Below are positions 46,319-56,589 of a stretch of 64,000 bases of DNA, one piece after another; position 1 is the stretch's first letter; each line of letters starts with the position of its first letter. This DNA comes from Wurfbainia villosa (taxonomy: Eukaryota > Streptophyta > Magnoliopsida > Zingiberales > Zingiberaceae): positions 13,193,011 through 13,257,010 of the forward strand of contig CM046004.1 of the NCBI GenBank assembly GCA_025175895.1, in the 5' to 3' direction. The translations under genes and the position numbers were made by a program. The notes beneath the pieces are model-generated. The model saw only the letters and a list, made by a program, of their open reading frames with translations. It did not search any database and had not been told where the DNA came from.

Positions 46319-47927
46319 TTAGCGTGAATCAATCACGCTCTTAGGAACCCAAAATCGATTTGAGCTCCTAGGGTTAATTAGATATTCCTTAGGGATAACC
46401 TCCCTAGATACCTTCCTAATGACCCTCCTAGGCTTATTAGCCTTGGTCATTTGGGTCTTACCTAGGTTGACTCTAGGGGTAGCTCCCCTTGCAACCTTCT
46501 TAGTGGCTTCCCTAAGTTTCCTAGAAACCCTAGCCACTAGACACACACCATGATCAACTCTAGGGATGATTTCCCTATTGACCTTGGTCTCCCCATAGTC
46601 AAACGGAACACTATGGTAAGTCACCTTGGACTTAGGTTTGTGACCCAAACCATTCTTTCCCTTGGTTGACTTTTGACTCTTAGGTCTTAGAGGTTGATTT
46701 TGACTTCTTGACCTACGAGTTTGACAATTTGACCCTTGAGATTGATTTTGTATTTTGTTTAGGGTCTTTTCCAATTTCTCAAGCCTTGACCTCAAGGCTT
46801 GGTTTTCTAATTCTAATTGCCCAATTTTAGAATTTTTATTTAACTCTTGGGCATTGGACTTTCTTGGCGAATGCCTAGTCCATTTTGGATTAAAACCTAG
46901 ATGTTCTTGGATTTTCTTAATAGATTTCTTAGGTATTGTTTTCTAAGGACATTAGTCCCAAATTTTCCTTATTCTTAAGGTGAACATTCTTAGCTCCTAA
47001 ACACATATGTTTGTTATTTCTAGCATGCTCTTTATGATAAATACCACAATTGCTAAAATTATTTCTAGCATGCTTTAAATTAGACGGATAATTATTTAAA
47101 TATACCTTAGGGTTTGCCTTAGTGAATCCCCCTACTTGTGACACTCCCCTTTGCCCCTTCTTTTCTTCTTTGGGCATTGACTCGGTAATGACCGGTAGTA
47201 CAATTGAAGCAAATGACATGCTCCTTGCTCTTTTGTCTTGGAGAAGCGTCCGTTGACTTTTGTTGACTTTTAGGCGCGGAAGAGTTTTCTTGATTCTCTT
47301 TGGACATTTGCTCTTGTAATGCCCATACTCCCTACACTCAAAGCACATAATATGATTTTGTTTGAAAATAAAGTGTTTGAGTTACCTAGGGTGGTGGTAG
47401 GTGCGGAGTTGAATTTTGAGCTTCTCATCTTGATCGGATGTTGAGAGCTCTTCTTGAGGTTGCTCGGTGTAGAGGATGGTCTATCCTCCTCAATCCTAGA
47501 AGTAGATTCTTCTTCCACCTCTTCTACTTCTTCTTTCTCCGATTGGAAGTTGACTCCATCTCAACTTCGATTCCTCACTTTCACTTGAGGATGAACTCTC
47601 CTCATGGTATCTTGCCAATTTTCTCCATAGCTCCTTGGCATACATGTAATCCCTAACTTGCACAAAACATCATTAGGATTAAATCTTCCAAAAGTTTCGT
47701 TACCTTAACTTGGTCTTGAGCTTTTGGCGTTGCTCTTGGGTCCACTTTTTCAATTTTAGGACATTCCCTTCTTATCCCTAGGGGTTCAAGACCTTCAATG
47801 AGGATAAACCAATCCTCTATATTCATCATCAAGAATGTTTCCATTCTTGCTCTCCATCTTGGAAAATCTTCTAGATCATATGGAGGTGGAGTGTTGATTT
47901 CTCATCAAGCTTGTCTTGGAATTCCAT
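46319..47927 (-). pseudogene. Gag of copy 2, frameshifted
   Basis: Same gag family as copy 3. The start ATG (47925-47927) gives MEFQDKL, then a shift. The N-terminal METFLMMNIEDWFILIEGLE piece is at 47844. Zinc knuckle one (CFECREYGHYKSKC) survives near 47300-47345. Knuckle two is split by a shift near 47200. A coiled coil and basic C-terminus are open at 46795-46319, ending NRFWVPKSVIDSR. Relative to copy 3 most breaks are one-base indels, for example CCGG reduced to CCG near 47463. Either a dead copy or one affected by sequencing error. Confidence 0.85.
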
Positions 47928-47985
47928 CTTCACCCTCTAGCCTTTCACCTTAGCTCCGGGTTGTTAATCCGTAGAAGAGCCCTGG

Positions 47986-47997
47986 GCTCTGATACCA
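47986..47997 (-). other. Primer binding site, copy 2
   Basis: GCTCTGATACCA, complement of TGGTATCAGAGC, two bases from the LTR at 48000. Confidence 0.93.
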
Positions 47998-47999
47998 CT

Positions 48000-49349
48000 T
48001 GTTAGGACCCTTGGAACGGCTAGAGGGGGTGAATAAGCGTAGATGAAATTCGGCTCCCGTTTATGTCTACAATTTAGTTAGTCTTGCGCGGAAATAGAAA
48101 TAATAAAAGCGATAACGAAATAGACAACAAGCTAACACAATGATATAGCGTGGTTGGAACCGCAGGTTCCTACTCCACGGATCGAGCTCTAAAGAGCCCT
48201 AGTGATGCACACTCACTAATGATAAACACTCCTTCTCGACACAAGTCGGAGGCGGAGAAACCCCTTACAATAAATCTTACAACAGTAAGAATGAAATACA
48301 AGCAATATACAATGTAAATATGAAATACAAGTAAAGAAAAGACTTTACAACACTTGTTTTGATTGCTTGAATGCTTGGTTGCTTGCTTGCACTTGGAGAC
48401 CTGATTTGCACCAACAAATCGCCCCAATAGCCCTCAAGAACCGGTTTCTTTTTCCTCCATCACGAGCTCCATATATAGCTTCAACCTGTGCTGGAAAAAG
48501 TCTATCAGTCGACTGATCGAGACCATCAGTCGACTGATGCCACTGTTGTCGTGAGACAACGGCTAGTTCCACGTTGGATAAGTCCAACGGAACTACCATC
48601 AGTCGACTGATTGTGACCATCAGTCGACTGATGGAGTCCTCACTCGACCAGTCAAGTCTCGACTCCATTCTGTGGCCGAATTCTTGAGCACCACGATCGA
48701 TCACACAATCGCCGATCGCTGAGCTCAGTCGACTGCCAACCTATGGCAGTCGACTGCTAGGCCATAACCCGCAGTCAAACCCTAGTTGACTCGGTCCAGT
48801 CGACTGCCACATGGCACCAGTCGACTGGCACACCTCAAACATGAGGTTTTAACTCAAGTATGGTTCCCCCATACTTGCTAGACCACCCTTAGCCTAGACC
48901 TAAGCCTTCTAGTCACCTCCATCAGCCTCACGCCTCTCGGATCCCTCCAAGTCATCCATGACTTGTTCATCCATCGCGCTAGCCTTCAGGTGCTTCCGTC
49001 GGCTATGTCATGCTAACGGTGTCTACACCGCCAAGGCACATTGGACTTACGCCGCCAAGACTCCGCTTGGACTTTACGCCGCCAATATCAAACCCTTGGA
49101 CTTCTCAAATGCCAAGACTCAAGCTTGGACTTTCCCTTGCCAACCCATGTTGGACTTTCCATGCCAAGACCATGCTTGGACTTTCCTTGCCAACCCATGT
49201 TGGACTTTACATTGCCAAGTGTCCGACTTGGACTTTCCATGACACTTATATTGTCATATGTTTTTGTCGAAACATCAAAACACATCAAAACATCACTCGA
49301 GCCAAACTCGAGTCCTGGTCAATCGTGACCTGGGCCGATTGCACCAACA
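48000..49349 (-). repeat. 5' LTR of copy 2
   Basis: Pairs with 40803-42192. Palindrome field intact at 48500-48830, TATA-like CCATATATAG at 48469-48478, hairpin array 49027-49247 with one unit fewer than the sister LTR. Confidence 0.92.
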
Positions 49350-49995
49350 ACCCTAACCCTAAGGTTTTGGGGGAAAAAAACGTTGCAAATAGGGTTCCCA
49401 AACCCTATCTTCAATTTGAGGTTTAGGCATTTTAGGGTTTAGGGTTCCCAAACCCTAACTTCAAACCCTAACCTAGGTTTTAAAAAAAAACGTTGCAAAT
49501 AGGGTCCCAAACCCTATCTTCAATTTGAGGTTTAGCCATTTTAGGGGTGAGGGTCCCCAAAACCCTAACCCTAAGGGGAAAAAAAAAACGTTGCAAATAG
49601 GGTTCCCAAACCCTATCTTCATTTTGAGGTTTAGGCATTTTAGGGTTTAGGGTTCCCAAACCCTAACTTCAAACCCTAACCTAGGTTTCAAAAAAAAACA
49701 TTTCAGATAAGGTTTTCAAACCCTAACCCCAATTTTGGGGTCTTGGTATTTTAGGGTTTAGGGTTCCCAAACCCTAACTTCAAACCGTAACCTAGGTTAA
49801 AAAAAAACGTTTCAGATAGGGTTTCCAAACCCTAACCCCAATTTTGGGGTCTTGGCATTTTAGGTTTTAGGGTTCCAAAAACCCCCCCAGAAAAAAAAAT
49901 CCAGGTAGGGTTTCCAAACCCTAACTCCAAATTGGGGTTTAGGCACTTTAGGGTTTAGGGTTCCCAAAACCCTAACCCTAAGGTTTTGTTTAAAA
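49350..49995. repeat. Telomere-like tandem repeat array in the LINE 3' UTR
   Basis: About six further units of 90-115 bp. Each has an A-run of 7-10, then CGTTGCAAATAGGGTTCCC or a variant, then TTTTAGGGTTTAGGGTTCCC, and CCCTAACC stretches. A-runs start near 49373, 49484, 49578, 49688, 49800 and 49887. The TTTAGGG/CCCTAAA heptamer of plant telomeres recurs, but units are degenerate and not a true telomere. Confidence 0.88.
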
Positions 49996-50648
49996 AAAAA
50001 AATTGTGAGAGGTTTCTTATTTTGTATAGTGGGTTGTTTTGGGATGATGAGATATAGGTCCACCATGATGACCTATCTAGTCCACAGATAACGGCTGTGG
50101 TAGAGACACGCCAAATCCGTTGATGGCTGAGGCTTTGCTAAAAAGCCTAGAGAGGTGAATAGGCCCACCTGAATGGCCTATCTAGTCCGCAGCAAACGGC
50201 TCGCGGTAAAGACACCGCAAATCCGTTGATAGCTGACCACTTGCTAAAAGTGGGGTCACGACACTAGAGAGGAGGAGGATGATGGAGACCAGATGGCGCG
50301 GAGAGGACACAGATAGGATGTATGGACCTGATCACAGGACCAGGCCAGGCAGGGATTGCATCAGTATGAGGTGCACTCAGACACAGGACGTGCGATAGTC
50401 AGAGGATGTGGTCATACTTCCATCTTTGGCAACAGGATGCGAGAGAGAGGACTGACCGCACAGTACAGGAGAGGGTTGGTACATTGAGCGTGATGGTACA
50501 CTTGAGAGCACATGTACTTTCTGCCCTGGATGTCTACTCAGATCGGACACTTCGTCGGATATGACATGAGTAGGCTCCTTGGATCATGTATGGTTGTGCT
50601 ATTTTGATGATATATATATTTACCTTCATCAAAAAAAAAAAAAAAAAG
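49996..50648 (+). other. LINE 3' UTR end and poly(A)
   Basis: No ORF. Contains two diverged copies of a block CCTATCTAGTCC..AACGGCT..GTAGAGACAC (near 50081-50120 and 50177-50215). It ends TTTACCTTCATC plus an A-run, a typical plant L1 tail. Confidence 0.75.
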
Positions 50649-50826
50649 AAAGTTGAAAATCGAGACTTGATAAGGTATGTACTTCAAGCCTTTCCTAGAA
50701 ACACCTTATGGGCATCCATGGTTGATGCTTATAAGGTATATAGAGACCTTTCACTAGTTAAACTAGATGAATTATTTTGTGAATCTGAGTTGCATGAGCA
50801 AGCTAACTTGTCTTCAAAGGAGAAAG
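50649..50826 (+). pseudogene. SIRE-like gag, middle fragment
   Basis: Open frame KVENRDLIRYVLQAFPRNTL..VDAYKVYRDLSLVKLDELFCESELHEQANLSSKEK, typical of a copia gag. Interrupted at 50827 by the solo LTR and continued at 52442. The frame start in the LINE poly(A) is accidental. Confidence 0.82.
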
Positions 50827-51362
50827 TGTAGGGAATCCATGCGCGCTCGGAAAAAATTTTACAAGCACTAAGCAACGGAAAATAGGATCCCTCCAGAGAT
50901 CCATGCAAAAACCATATACTCATTTTATCAATTCTATTCTATAAGAATCGTAGTTACCTTTGATGTGTGTCCTTCACAATCCTGTCAGCAACACTTGCAT
51001 TCAAAGTGTCCAGATCTCAGCGTGGTCAGTATGTTCGTGCCTCCATGGTATCCACACGAACCATGAGATAGAGTGAAACCAAACTGTGGTGCTAGCCACA
51101 AGGTTGGTTCAGCCAAGAAGGTAGAAGAAGAAGAAGAGGAAGATCACAATCAAGTCACACCATTCAAAAACCCACAAAAATCTTTTATATTCAACCATTG
51201 AATATGAAAGTTTTTGACTCTTGGTTTCCATGGAATTAATAACCCATTAATTTCATCTTAATGATCATGCAACCCCTTCTTAATGGTGAGTCTCACTCAA
51301 TCCGAATCTGACTTGAGTCTAACTCGAGTCAGATTCATTGGGTATGCCTTGAGTCCCACTCA

Positions 51363-51419
51363 TTGAGTTTAATCTACATTAAACTCAACCCGATTGAGTC
51401 TAATCTACATTAGACTCAA
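51363..51419. repeat. Pair of perfect hairpins with compensatory difference
   Basis: TTGAGTTTAAT-CTAC-ATTAAACTCAA is followed five bases later by TTGAGTCTAAT-CTAC-ATTAGACTCAA. Both have 11-bp perfect arms and differ by a matched T/A to C/G pair. Confidence 0.95.
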
Positions 51420-52197
51420 CCCAATGACCCAATGGCTCATCACATGAGTCATCTCCAACTCACATGTCCTAAGTGTGTGACCCAATAGATTCTCGTAACG
51501 TTGACAATATTTCTAAAACCCTTTTAGAGACATAAGCAATGAGCGACATCTAGCAATACATCATTCCTACCCAAGTGATGAATATGTTGAGATCTGACAT
51601 AACCTTTCTATGACTACTATCGTGTATGACTCAGTCCTTCTATCCTTGATATCTAGATTGATCAATGAGGAATAAACTGTGTCATCCTCTTATCAATCAA
51701 GAGTTTCTTGATCTCCAAGTAGACTACTCAACCAAATAAGCTCAATATCTCATATTGACTTATTCGAGCATGGTCATGCATTTTAGCAGTCCTACTCTAT
51801 CAAGGGGCTCATAGATATCACTTCCGATATTTGGAAAAGATAGATCCCATCTACATCACTCACATCCCTCCGCATAACTTATTGCATACCCAGTGATCGC
51901 CTTTATAGTCACCCTGTTATGGGTGACGGTTGATGAAACTAAAGTATACAACTCATTATGTAGGGAACCATAGTGACTTCAGGTGTAAGGATTATTCATA
52001 CCAATAGTTATATGAGAATGCTTATGACACTCATATAACGATCCATGAAATATTCTCATAGCGGGTCAATTCAGTACATAGTCTTTAATATGTACCCATG
52101 TGTCAACTTGATATCACATATCCATGACTTGTGAGATTAAGTCATCAATTGACCTACATGCTAGTCTCTGTGCATTAATATTGTCCTTGCATAGTAA

Positions 52198-52200
<3 letters not shown>

Positions 52201-52248
<48 letters not shown>
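52201..52248. repeat. (TA)n(CA)n microsatellite
   Basis: Twenty TA units followed by four CA units, inside the solo LTR. Confidence 0.97.
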
Positions 52249-52441
52249 AACTCTCACTATCAATTCAACCAATTGATATACTGTAAACCTGAACCTACTA
52301 TTCAAGAACACTATTATATTATTCATATAGCACATATAAGAAATAATATAATAAGCAAACCTTATCTGTTATTAATGAAATATGATACATATGATCCCTA
52401 ATCAATCATCTCATGATTGACACTAAGGGCTGACACTAATA

Positions 52442-53399
52442 GAAAGGTGTAGCTTTTCTTGTAAAGAAGAAGGAGAAGAAGAAGAAGAAGGAAAAGAAGG
52501 AGGAGTCTTCATCATCTGAATCTGAGGATGAGTCATCAAGTAGCAAAGGAGGCATGTCGGCTACCGAGATGGGCCACTATGTCAAGAAGTTGGTAGGAAA
52601 ATCTAGAGGTTTCAAGAAGAAGGATATACAACAAATCTTCCACATCTCAAAAGGTAAATATAGTAGTAATTCAGATTTTAACACTAATGTCACTTGTTAT
52701 GGATGCAACAAGAAGAGGCACATCAAGACAAATTACCCGGAAAAGAAGATTAAAGAAGAATAGGAAAAGAGAGAAAAGAAGAAGAAGGAAGTCATGGTAG
52801 CTCAAACAACATGGGACACTCAAAGTATTGAAGACTCGTCGGATGAAGATGAGCTATGCCATGTCACCCGACACATGGCTTTGATGGTGCATGAAGATGA
52901 ATCCGAAAACTCAAGCCAAGTGGAGTCAAGTGATAATGAGGTAAAGGATTCCCCTCAAGTTGAATTCTTGTATAAGACCATTGCATATCTTAAAAATGCA
53001 TTAGATAAACAAAATATAAGGTTAAGGACTTGAAGGTAGAAATTGTGAAAATTAGAAATGAAACATCTACATCTAATGACTCATTCATGCTTAAGGAAGA
53101 AAATGAGAACTTAAGGAACCAAGTAGTTGAGCTAAGGACAAACCTAGAAAAATTTACTAAAGGCTCAAAGTACCTTGATATGATACTTAGAGATCAAAGA
53201 GTCATTTATAACAAGGCTGGTATAAGATAAAAGCTTAAGGACAAGGAAGTTGCCTACATTTCTCTAATAAATAGAAAGACAATAACTAAGGGTAAGGTAA
53301 ATAAGGCATGGGTTCCTAAAAAAATTTTAAATGATGTTTCCGGTCCAAACGTTTGGGTACCAAAGGAGTTTGTTTTTCATGTTGTTTAGATAGGTGGAC
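52442..53399 (+). pseudogene. SIRE-like gag, C-terminal part
   Basis: Continues the gag from 50826: a lysine/glutamate/serine-rich run, then a zinc knuckle CYGCNKKRHIKTNYPEKK in which the last Cys is Tyr. Acidic and coiled-coil segments follow (EENENLRNQVVELRTNLEKF) and a WVPKEFVFHVV linker before protease. Stops at about 52762, 53031, 53228 and 53387 break it. The WVPK linker has a counterpart at the gag C-terminus of the gag-only family. Confidence 0.82.
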
Positions 53400-53404
53400 C
53401 AAGT

Positions 53405-54890
53405 ATGTGGATTGTGGATAGCAGTTGCTCAAGACACATGACCGGGGATGTGAGCAAGTTTTTCACAATCAACTACATTAACAAGGGAACCGTGTCTTTT
53501 GGGAATAGTGAAAATCTCAAGATTTTAAGTAAAGGCACAAATGAGGTATCCCCTAAAATTATCATTCACAAAATTTTATTAGTTAAAAGTATGAAGTTTG
53601 ACCTACTTAGTGTTAGTCAAGTTTGTGATGTGGGTTATGCGGTAGAATTTAATTCCTCAAAATGCTTAATTAGACACAAGAGTTTCAATGATTGCATGTT
53701 AATTGGATATAGAAAATCAAATATTTATTATGTTGATTTATCCTATGCTTCTAACATTTCTACTAAGTGTCTTATGACTGAAGAAGAGGAAGGTTGGCTA
53801 TGGCATAGGAGGCTTGGACATGTCAACATAAAGAACATAGCCAAGGTAGTTAAATTGGAGTTAGTAAAGGGGCTACCAAAGATCAAGTACATTAAAAACA
53901 AATTGTGTGATGCATGCCGAGAAGGAAAGCAATCTAAATCATCACACAAAGGTCAAACCCTAACTAGTACTTTATTACCACTAGAACTATTGCATCTAGA
54001 TTTATTTGATTGTCATAATATTCCTTCATTGAATGGTAATAACTATTGCTTAGTTATAGTTGATGACTTCTCTAGGTATACATGGGTTTACTTTTTGAAA
54101 CATAAAGAGTATACCTTAGAAACAATTATACCTTAGAAACAATCATAAGATTTAGCAAAAGGGTTGAAAATGAAAAGAATCTCAAAATCAATCGGACTTA
54201 TAGTGATTATGGTGGAGAATTTGAGAATTCAAATTTTTTAAAATTTTAATTAGAACAAGGGTACAAGCACGAGTTCTCTTATCCTAGAACACCCCAACAA
54301 AATGGGATAATGGAAAGGAGAAATCATGCACTACAAGAGGCGACTAGGACAATTCTTAATGCATACTCCTTACCTAGCTACTTGTGGGCAAAGGCAGTTA
54401 ACATCGCTTGCTATATCCAAAACCGTATTTTAATTCATAGATTTTTAAACTAAACACCCATTGAGTTATGGAATGGAAAAATTCCAACAATTCACTATTT
54501 TAAGGTCTTTGGATGAAAAGTCTATATTTAAATACCAAAGACAATTTAGGAAAATTTGAGTCTAAGGCGGATGAAGGAATCCTAGTTGAATACTCATCTA
54601 ATAGTAGAGGTTATAGAGTATATAATAAGAGGACTTAAGAGGTTAAGGAATCTTCCAATGTTGAATTTGATGAAGCCTCTAGCACCTATCCTAGAAAATC
54701 CTCCATTGATAAGGATATTAATGACAAAAATCAAGACATTTCCCACGGACTCCAAAATTTAAATTTAGGGGATAATGGTCAAGGGGGAGAAGTAAGAGGT
54801 AATGATCAAGGAAGAGGAAGAGGAGATTCTAATGATGAAGGAAGAAAGGATAACCATGATCAAAATCAATTTAATTCACATCCTAGACCT
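53405..54890 (+). pseudogene. SIRE-like protease and integrase
   Basis: A 243-codon frame (53405-54136) begins WIVDSSCSRHMTGD: the protease active-site DSG-type triad reads DSS here, probably inactivating. The pre-integrase zinc region follows (WLWHRRLGHVNIKNI, then LCDACREGKQSK), then the integrase core LLHLDLFDCHNIPSL..YCLVIVDDFSRYTWVYF. It continues with shifts and stops: SDYGGEFENSNF (54200), YPRTPQQNGIMERRNHALQE (54285) and YLWAKAVNIACYIQNR. A hydrophilic spacer runs to about 54890. The RT expected next is missing. Order protease-integrase before RT is copia-specific. Confidence 0.88.
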
Positions 54891-55027
54891 TAAGGATTCA
54901 TCAAAACCATCCCCTCGATCAAGTAGTAGGAGAACTATCACAAGAAGTAAGAACTCGGATAACAATCATCATTAATGATATTGATACAAAGTTAACCAAA
55001 CCATTGACGATTTTAATAGTTTTGAAC
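54891..55027 (+). other. SIRE-like copia 3' noncoding, left of copy 3
   Basis: Contains GATATTGATACAAAGTTAACC and AATAGTTTTGAAC, which resemble the noncoding block found in all three gag-only copies. Copy 3 is inserted directly after TGAAC. Confidence 0.75.
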
Positions 55028-55138
55028 TGTTGGTGCAATCGGCCCAAGTCACGATTGACCAGGACTCGAGTTTGGCTCGAGTGATGTTTTGATGTGTTTT
55101 GATGTTTCGACAAAAACATATGACAATGTAATTGTCAT

Positions 55139-55400
55139 GGAAAGTCCAAGCATGGTCTTGGCAATGTAAAAGTCCAACATGGGTTGGCAAGGGAAAGTCC
55201 AAGCATGGTCTTGGCAATGTAAAAGTCCAACATGAGTTGGCAAGGAAAGTCCAAGTATGGTCTTGGCATTTGAGAAGTCCAACATGGGTTGGCATGGAAA
55301 GTCCAAGCGGTAGTCTTGGCAGCATAAGTCCAATGGTTGGCGGCGTAAAGTCCAAGCGGAGTCTTGGCGGCGTAAGTCCAATGTGCCTTGGCGGTGTAGA
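55139..55400 (+). repeat. Short-hairpin array, copy 3 5' LTR
   Basis: Ten consecutive units. Units 1, 3, 5, 7 and 9 have CCAAG..CTTGG arms. Units 2, 4 and 6 have CCAAC..GTTGG. Units 8 and 10 have CCAA..TTGG. Loops are 3-7 nt and spacers 8-14 nt, usually (G)TAAA or GGAAA. Confidence 0.95.
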
Positions 55401-55596
55401 CACCGTTAGCATGACATAGCCGATGGAAGCACCTGAAGGCTAGCGCGATGGATGAAGAAGTCATGGATGACTTGGAGGGATCCGAGAGGCGTGAGGCTAA
55501 TGGAAGTGGCTAGAAGGCTTAGGTCTAGGCTAAGGGTGGTCTAGCAAGTACGGGGGAACCATACTTGGGTTAAAACCTCATGTTTGAGGTGTGCCA

Positions 55597-55915
55597 GTCG
55601 ACTGGTGCCATGTGGCAGTCGACTGGACCGAGTCAACTAGGGTTTGATCATGGGTTGTAGCCTAGCGATCAGCCGGTGGGCGATGGCGGTCGGTGATGGC
55701 TCTGCGATTGATCGTGATCGATCGGTCGGTGCTCGAAATCGGTCATCCGCAGAATGGAGTCAAGACTCGACTGGTCGAGTGAGGACTCCATCAGTCGACT
55801 GATGGTCACAATCAGTCGACTGATGGTAGTTCCGTTGGACTTATCCAACGTGGAACTAGCCGTTGTCTCACGACAACAGTGACATCAGTCGACTGATGGT
55901 CCCGATCAGTCGACT
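55597..55915. repeat. CAGTCGACTG palindrome field, copy 3 5' LTR
   Basis: Six clear CAGTCGACTG sites, four of them in the 14-base form ATCAGTCGACTGAT. A degenerate GATCG-rich middle lies at 55660-55745. Confidence 0.88.
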
Positions 55916-55943
55916 GATAGACCTTTTCCAGCACAGGTTGAAG

Positions 55944-55953
55944 CTATATATGG
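55944..55953 (+). promoter_or_regulatory. Putative LTR TATA box, copy 3
   Basis: CTATATATGG is conserved at the same place in the other copy 3 LTR (60891-60900) and in both copy 2 LTRs. It is a reasonable pol II promoter position upstream of the R/U5 part and gag. Inferred, not tested. Confidence 0.55.
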
Positions 55954-56435
55954 AGCTCGTGATGGAGGAAAAACATCGGTTCTTGAGGGCTATTGGGGCG
56001 ATTTGTTGGTGCAAATCAGGTCTCCAAGTGCAAGCAAGCAACCAAGCATTCAAGCAATCAAAACAAGTGTTGTAAAGTCTTTTCTTTACTTGTATTTCGT
56101 ATTCATTATTGTAATTGCTTGTATTTGTATCTTATTGTTGTAAGATTACTTGTAAGGGGTTTCTCCACCCTTGACTTGTGTCAAGAAGGAGTTTTATTGG
56201 TTAGTGGTGTTTGTGGCATCGCTAGGGTTCGTACGAACTCAATCCGTGGAGTAGGAACCGGTTCGGTTCCGAACCACGTTATATGCTCTTGTTGTGATTT
56301 GTGTTGTGTCCATTTCGTTATTGCTTTTATTATTTCTATTTCCGCTGCGCACTAACGAAATTGTAGACACGAACGGGATCGAATTTCATCTACGCTATTC
56401 ACCCCCCCTCTAGCTTCCAAACGATCTCTAACAAG

Positions 56436-56447
56436 TGGTATCAGAGC
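56436..56447 (+). other. Primer binding site, copy 3
   Basis: TGGTATCAGAGC exactly, two bases after the LTR end; matches the 3' end of plant initiator-Met tRNA. Confidence 0.95.
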
Positions 56448-56589
56448 CCGGGGCTCTTCTACGGACTAACCGCCCGGAGCTAAGACAAAAGGCTAGAGGG
56501 TGAAGATGGAATTCCGAGACAAGCTTGGATGAGATATCAACACTCCACCTCCATATGATCCAGAAGATTTTTCGGCGTGGAGAGCAAGA

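Larger units (their letters stand above)
40803..49349 (-). mobile_element. Gag-only LTR retrotransposon, copy 2, with extra internal sequence
   Basis: Full-length minus-strand element with perfect TSD ACCCT (40798-40802, 49350-49354). The 3' LTR is 40803-42192; next to it ATCTCCCCCTTTTTGATG is the complement of the PPT. The internal region is 42193-47999. The PBS is at 47986-47997 and the 5' LTR is 48000-49349. It has a broken gag (46319-47927) but no RT or integrase. Its internal region is about 2.3 kb longer than in copy 3. The extra part (about 43800-45700) holds a different coding remnant. The target is a telomere-like repeat in a LINE 3' UTR. Confidence 0.93.
38490..50648 (+). mobile_element. 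5'-truncated LINE (L1-type), interrupted
   Basis: Starts abruptly at FFHSLVKRNNKRR (38490), without endonuclease or ORF1, and ends in a poly(A) of 17-18 bases near 50631-50648 after GATATATATATTTACCTTCATC. The middle is a telomere-like repeat array that contains gag-only copy 2 (40803-49349). Without that insert it is about 3.6 kb. I could not find a target duplication: the 5' side is the 150-bp array and the 3' side is copia gag. Confidence 0.75.
50827..52441 (-). mobile_element. Copia solo LTR
   Basis: TGTAGGGAATCC..CACTAATA, 1615 bp, with perfect TSD GAAAG (50822-50826, 52442-52446) in the copia gag. Related to the solo LTR at 7566/17228-18714. Contains two 26-bp perfect hairpins (51363-51388, 51394-51419) and a TA microsatellite. 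No gene. Strand inferred from relatives. Confidence 0.92.
55028..56433 (+). repeat. 5' LTR of copy 3
   Basis: TGTTGGTGCAATCGG..CTCTAACA, 1406 bp. Order: hairpin array, palindrome field, TATA-like box, GGAACCGGTTCGGTTCC palindrome with CGAACCACGTTATAT, CACCCCCCCTCTAGC, end. Confidence 0.95.

Noticed and set aside
40733..49995. Interstitial telomere or chromosome end
   Set aside because: The units are 90-115 bp long and degenerate, with single or paired TTTAGGG motifs, and they are flanked by LINE coding and LINE 3' UTR sequence.
55966..56355. 120-codon ORF MGRFVGANQVSKCK.. repeated at 60940 and, on the minus strand, at 40998-41240 and 48170-48427
   Set aside because: It is the R/U5 part of the gag-only LTR. 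The conserved start is due to LTR identity; downstream the frames differ in length and wording between LTR pairs.
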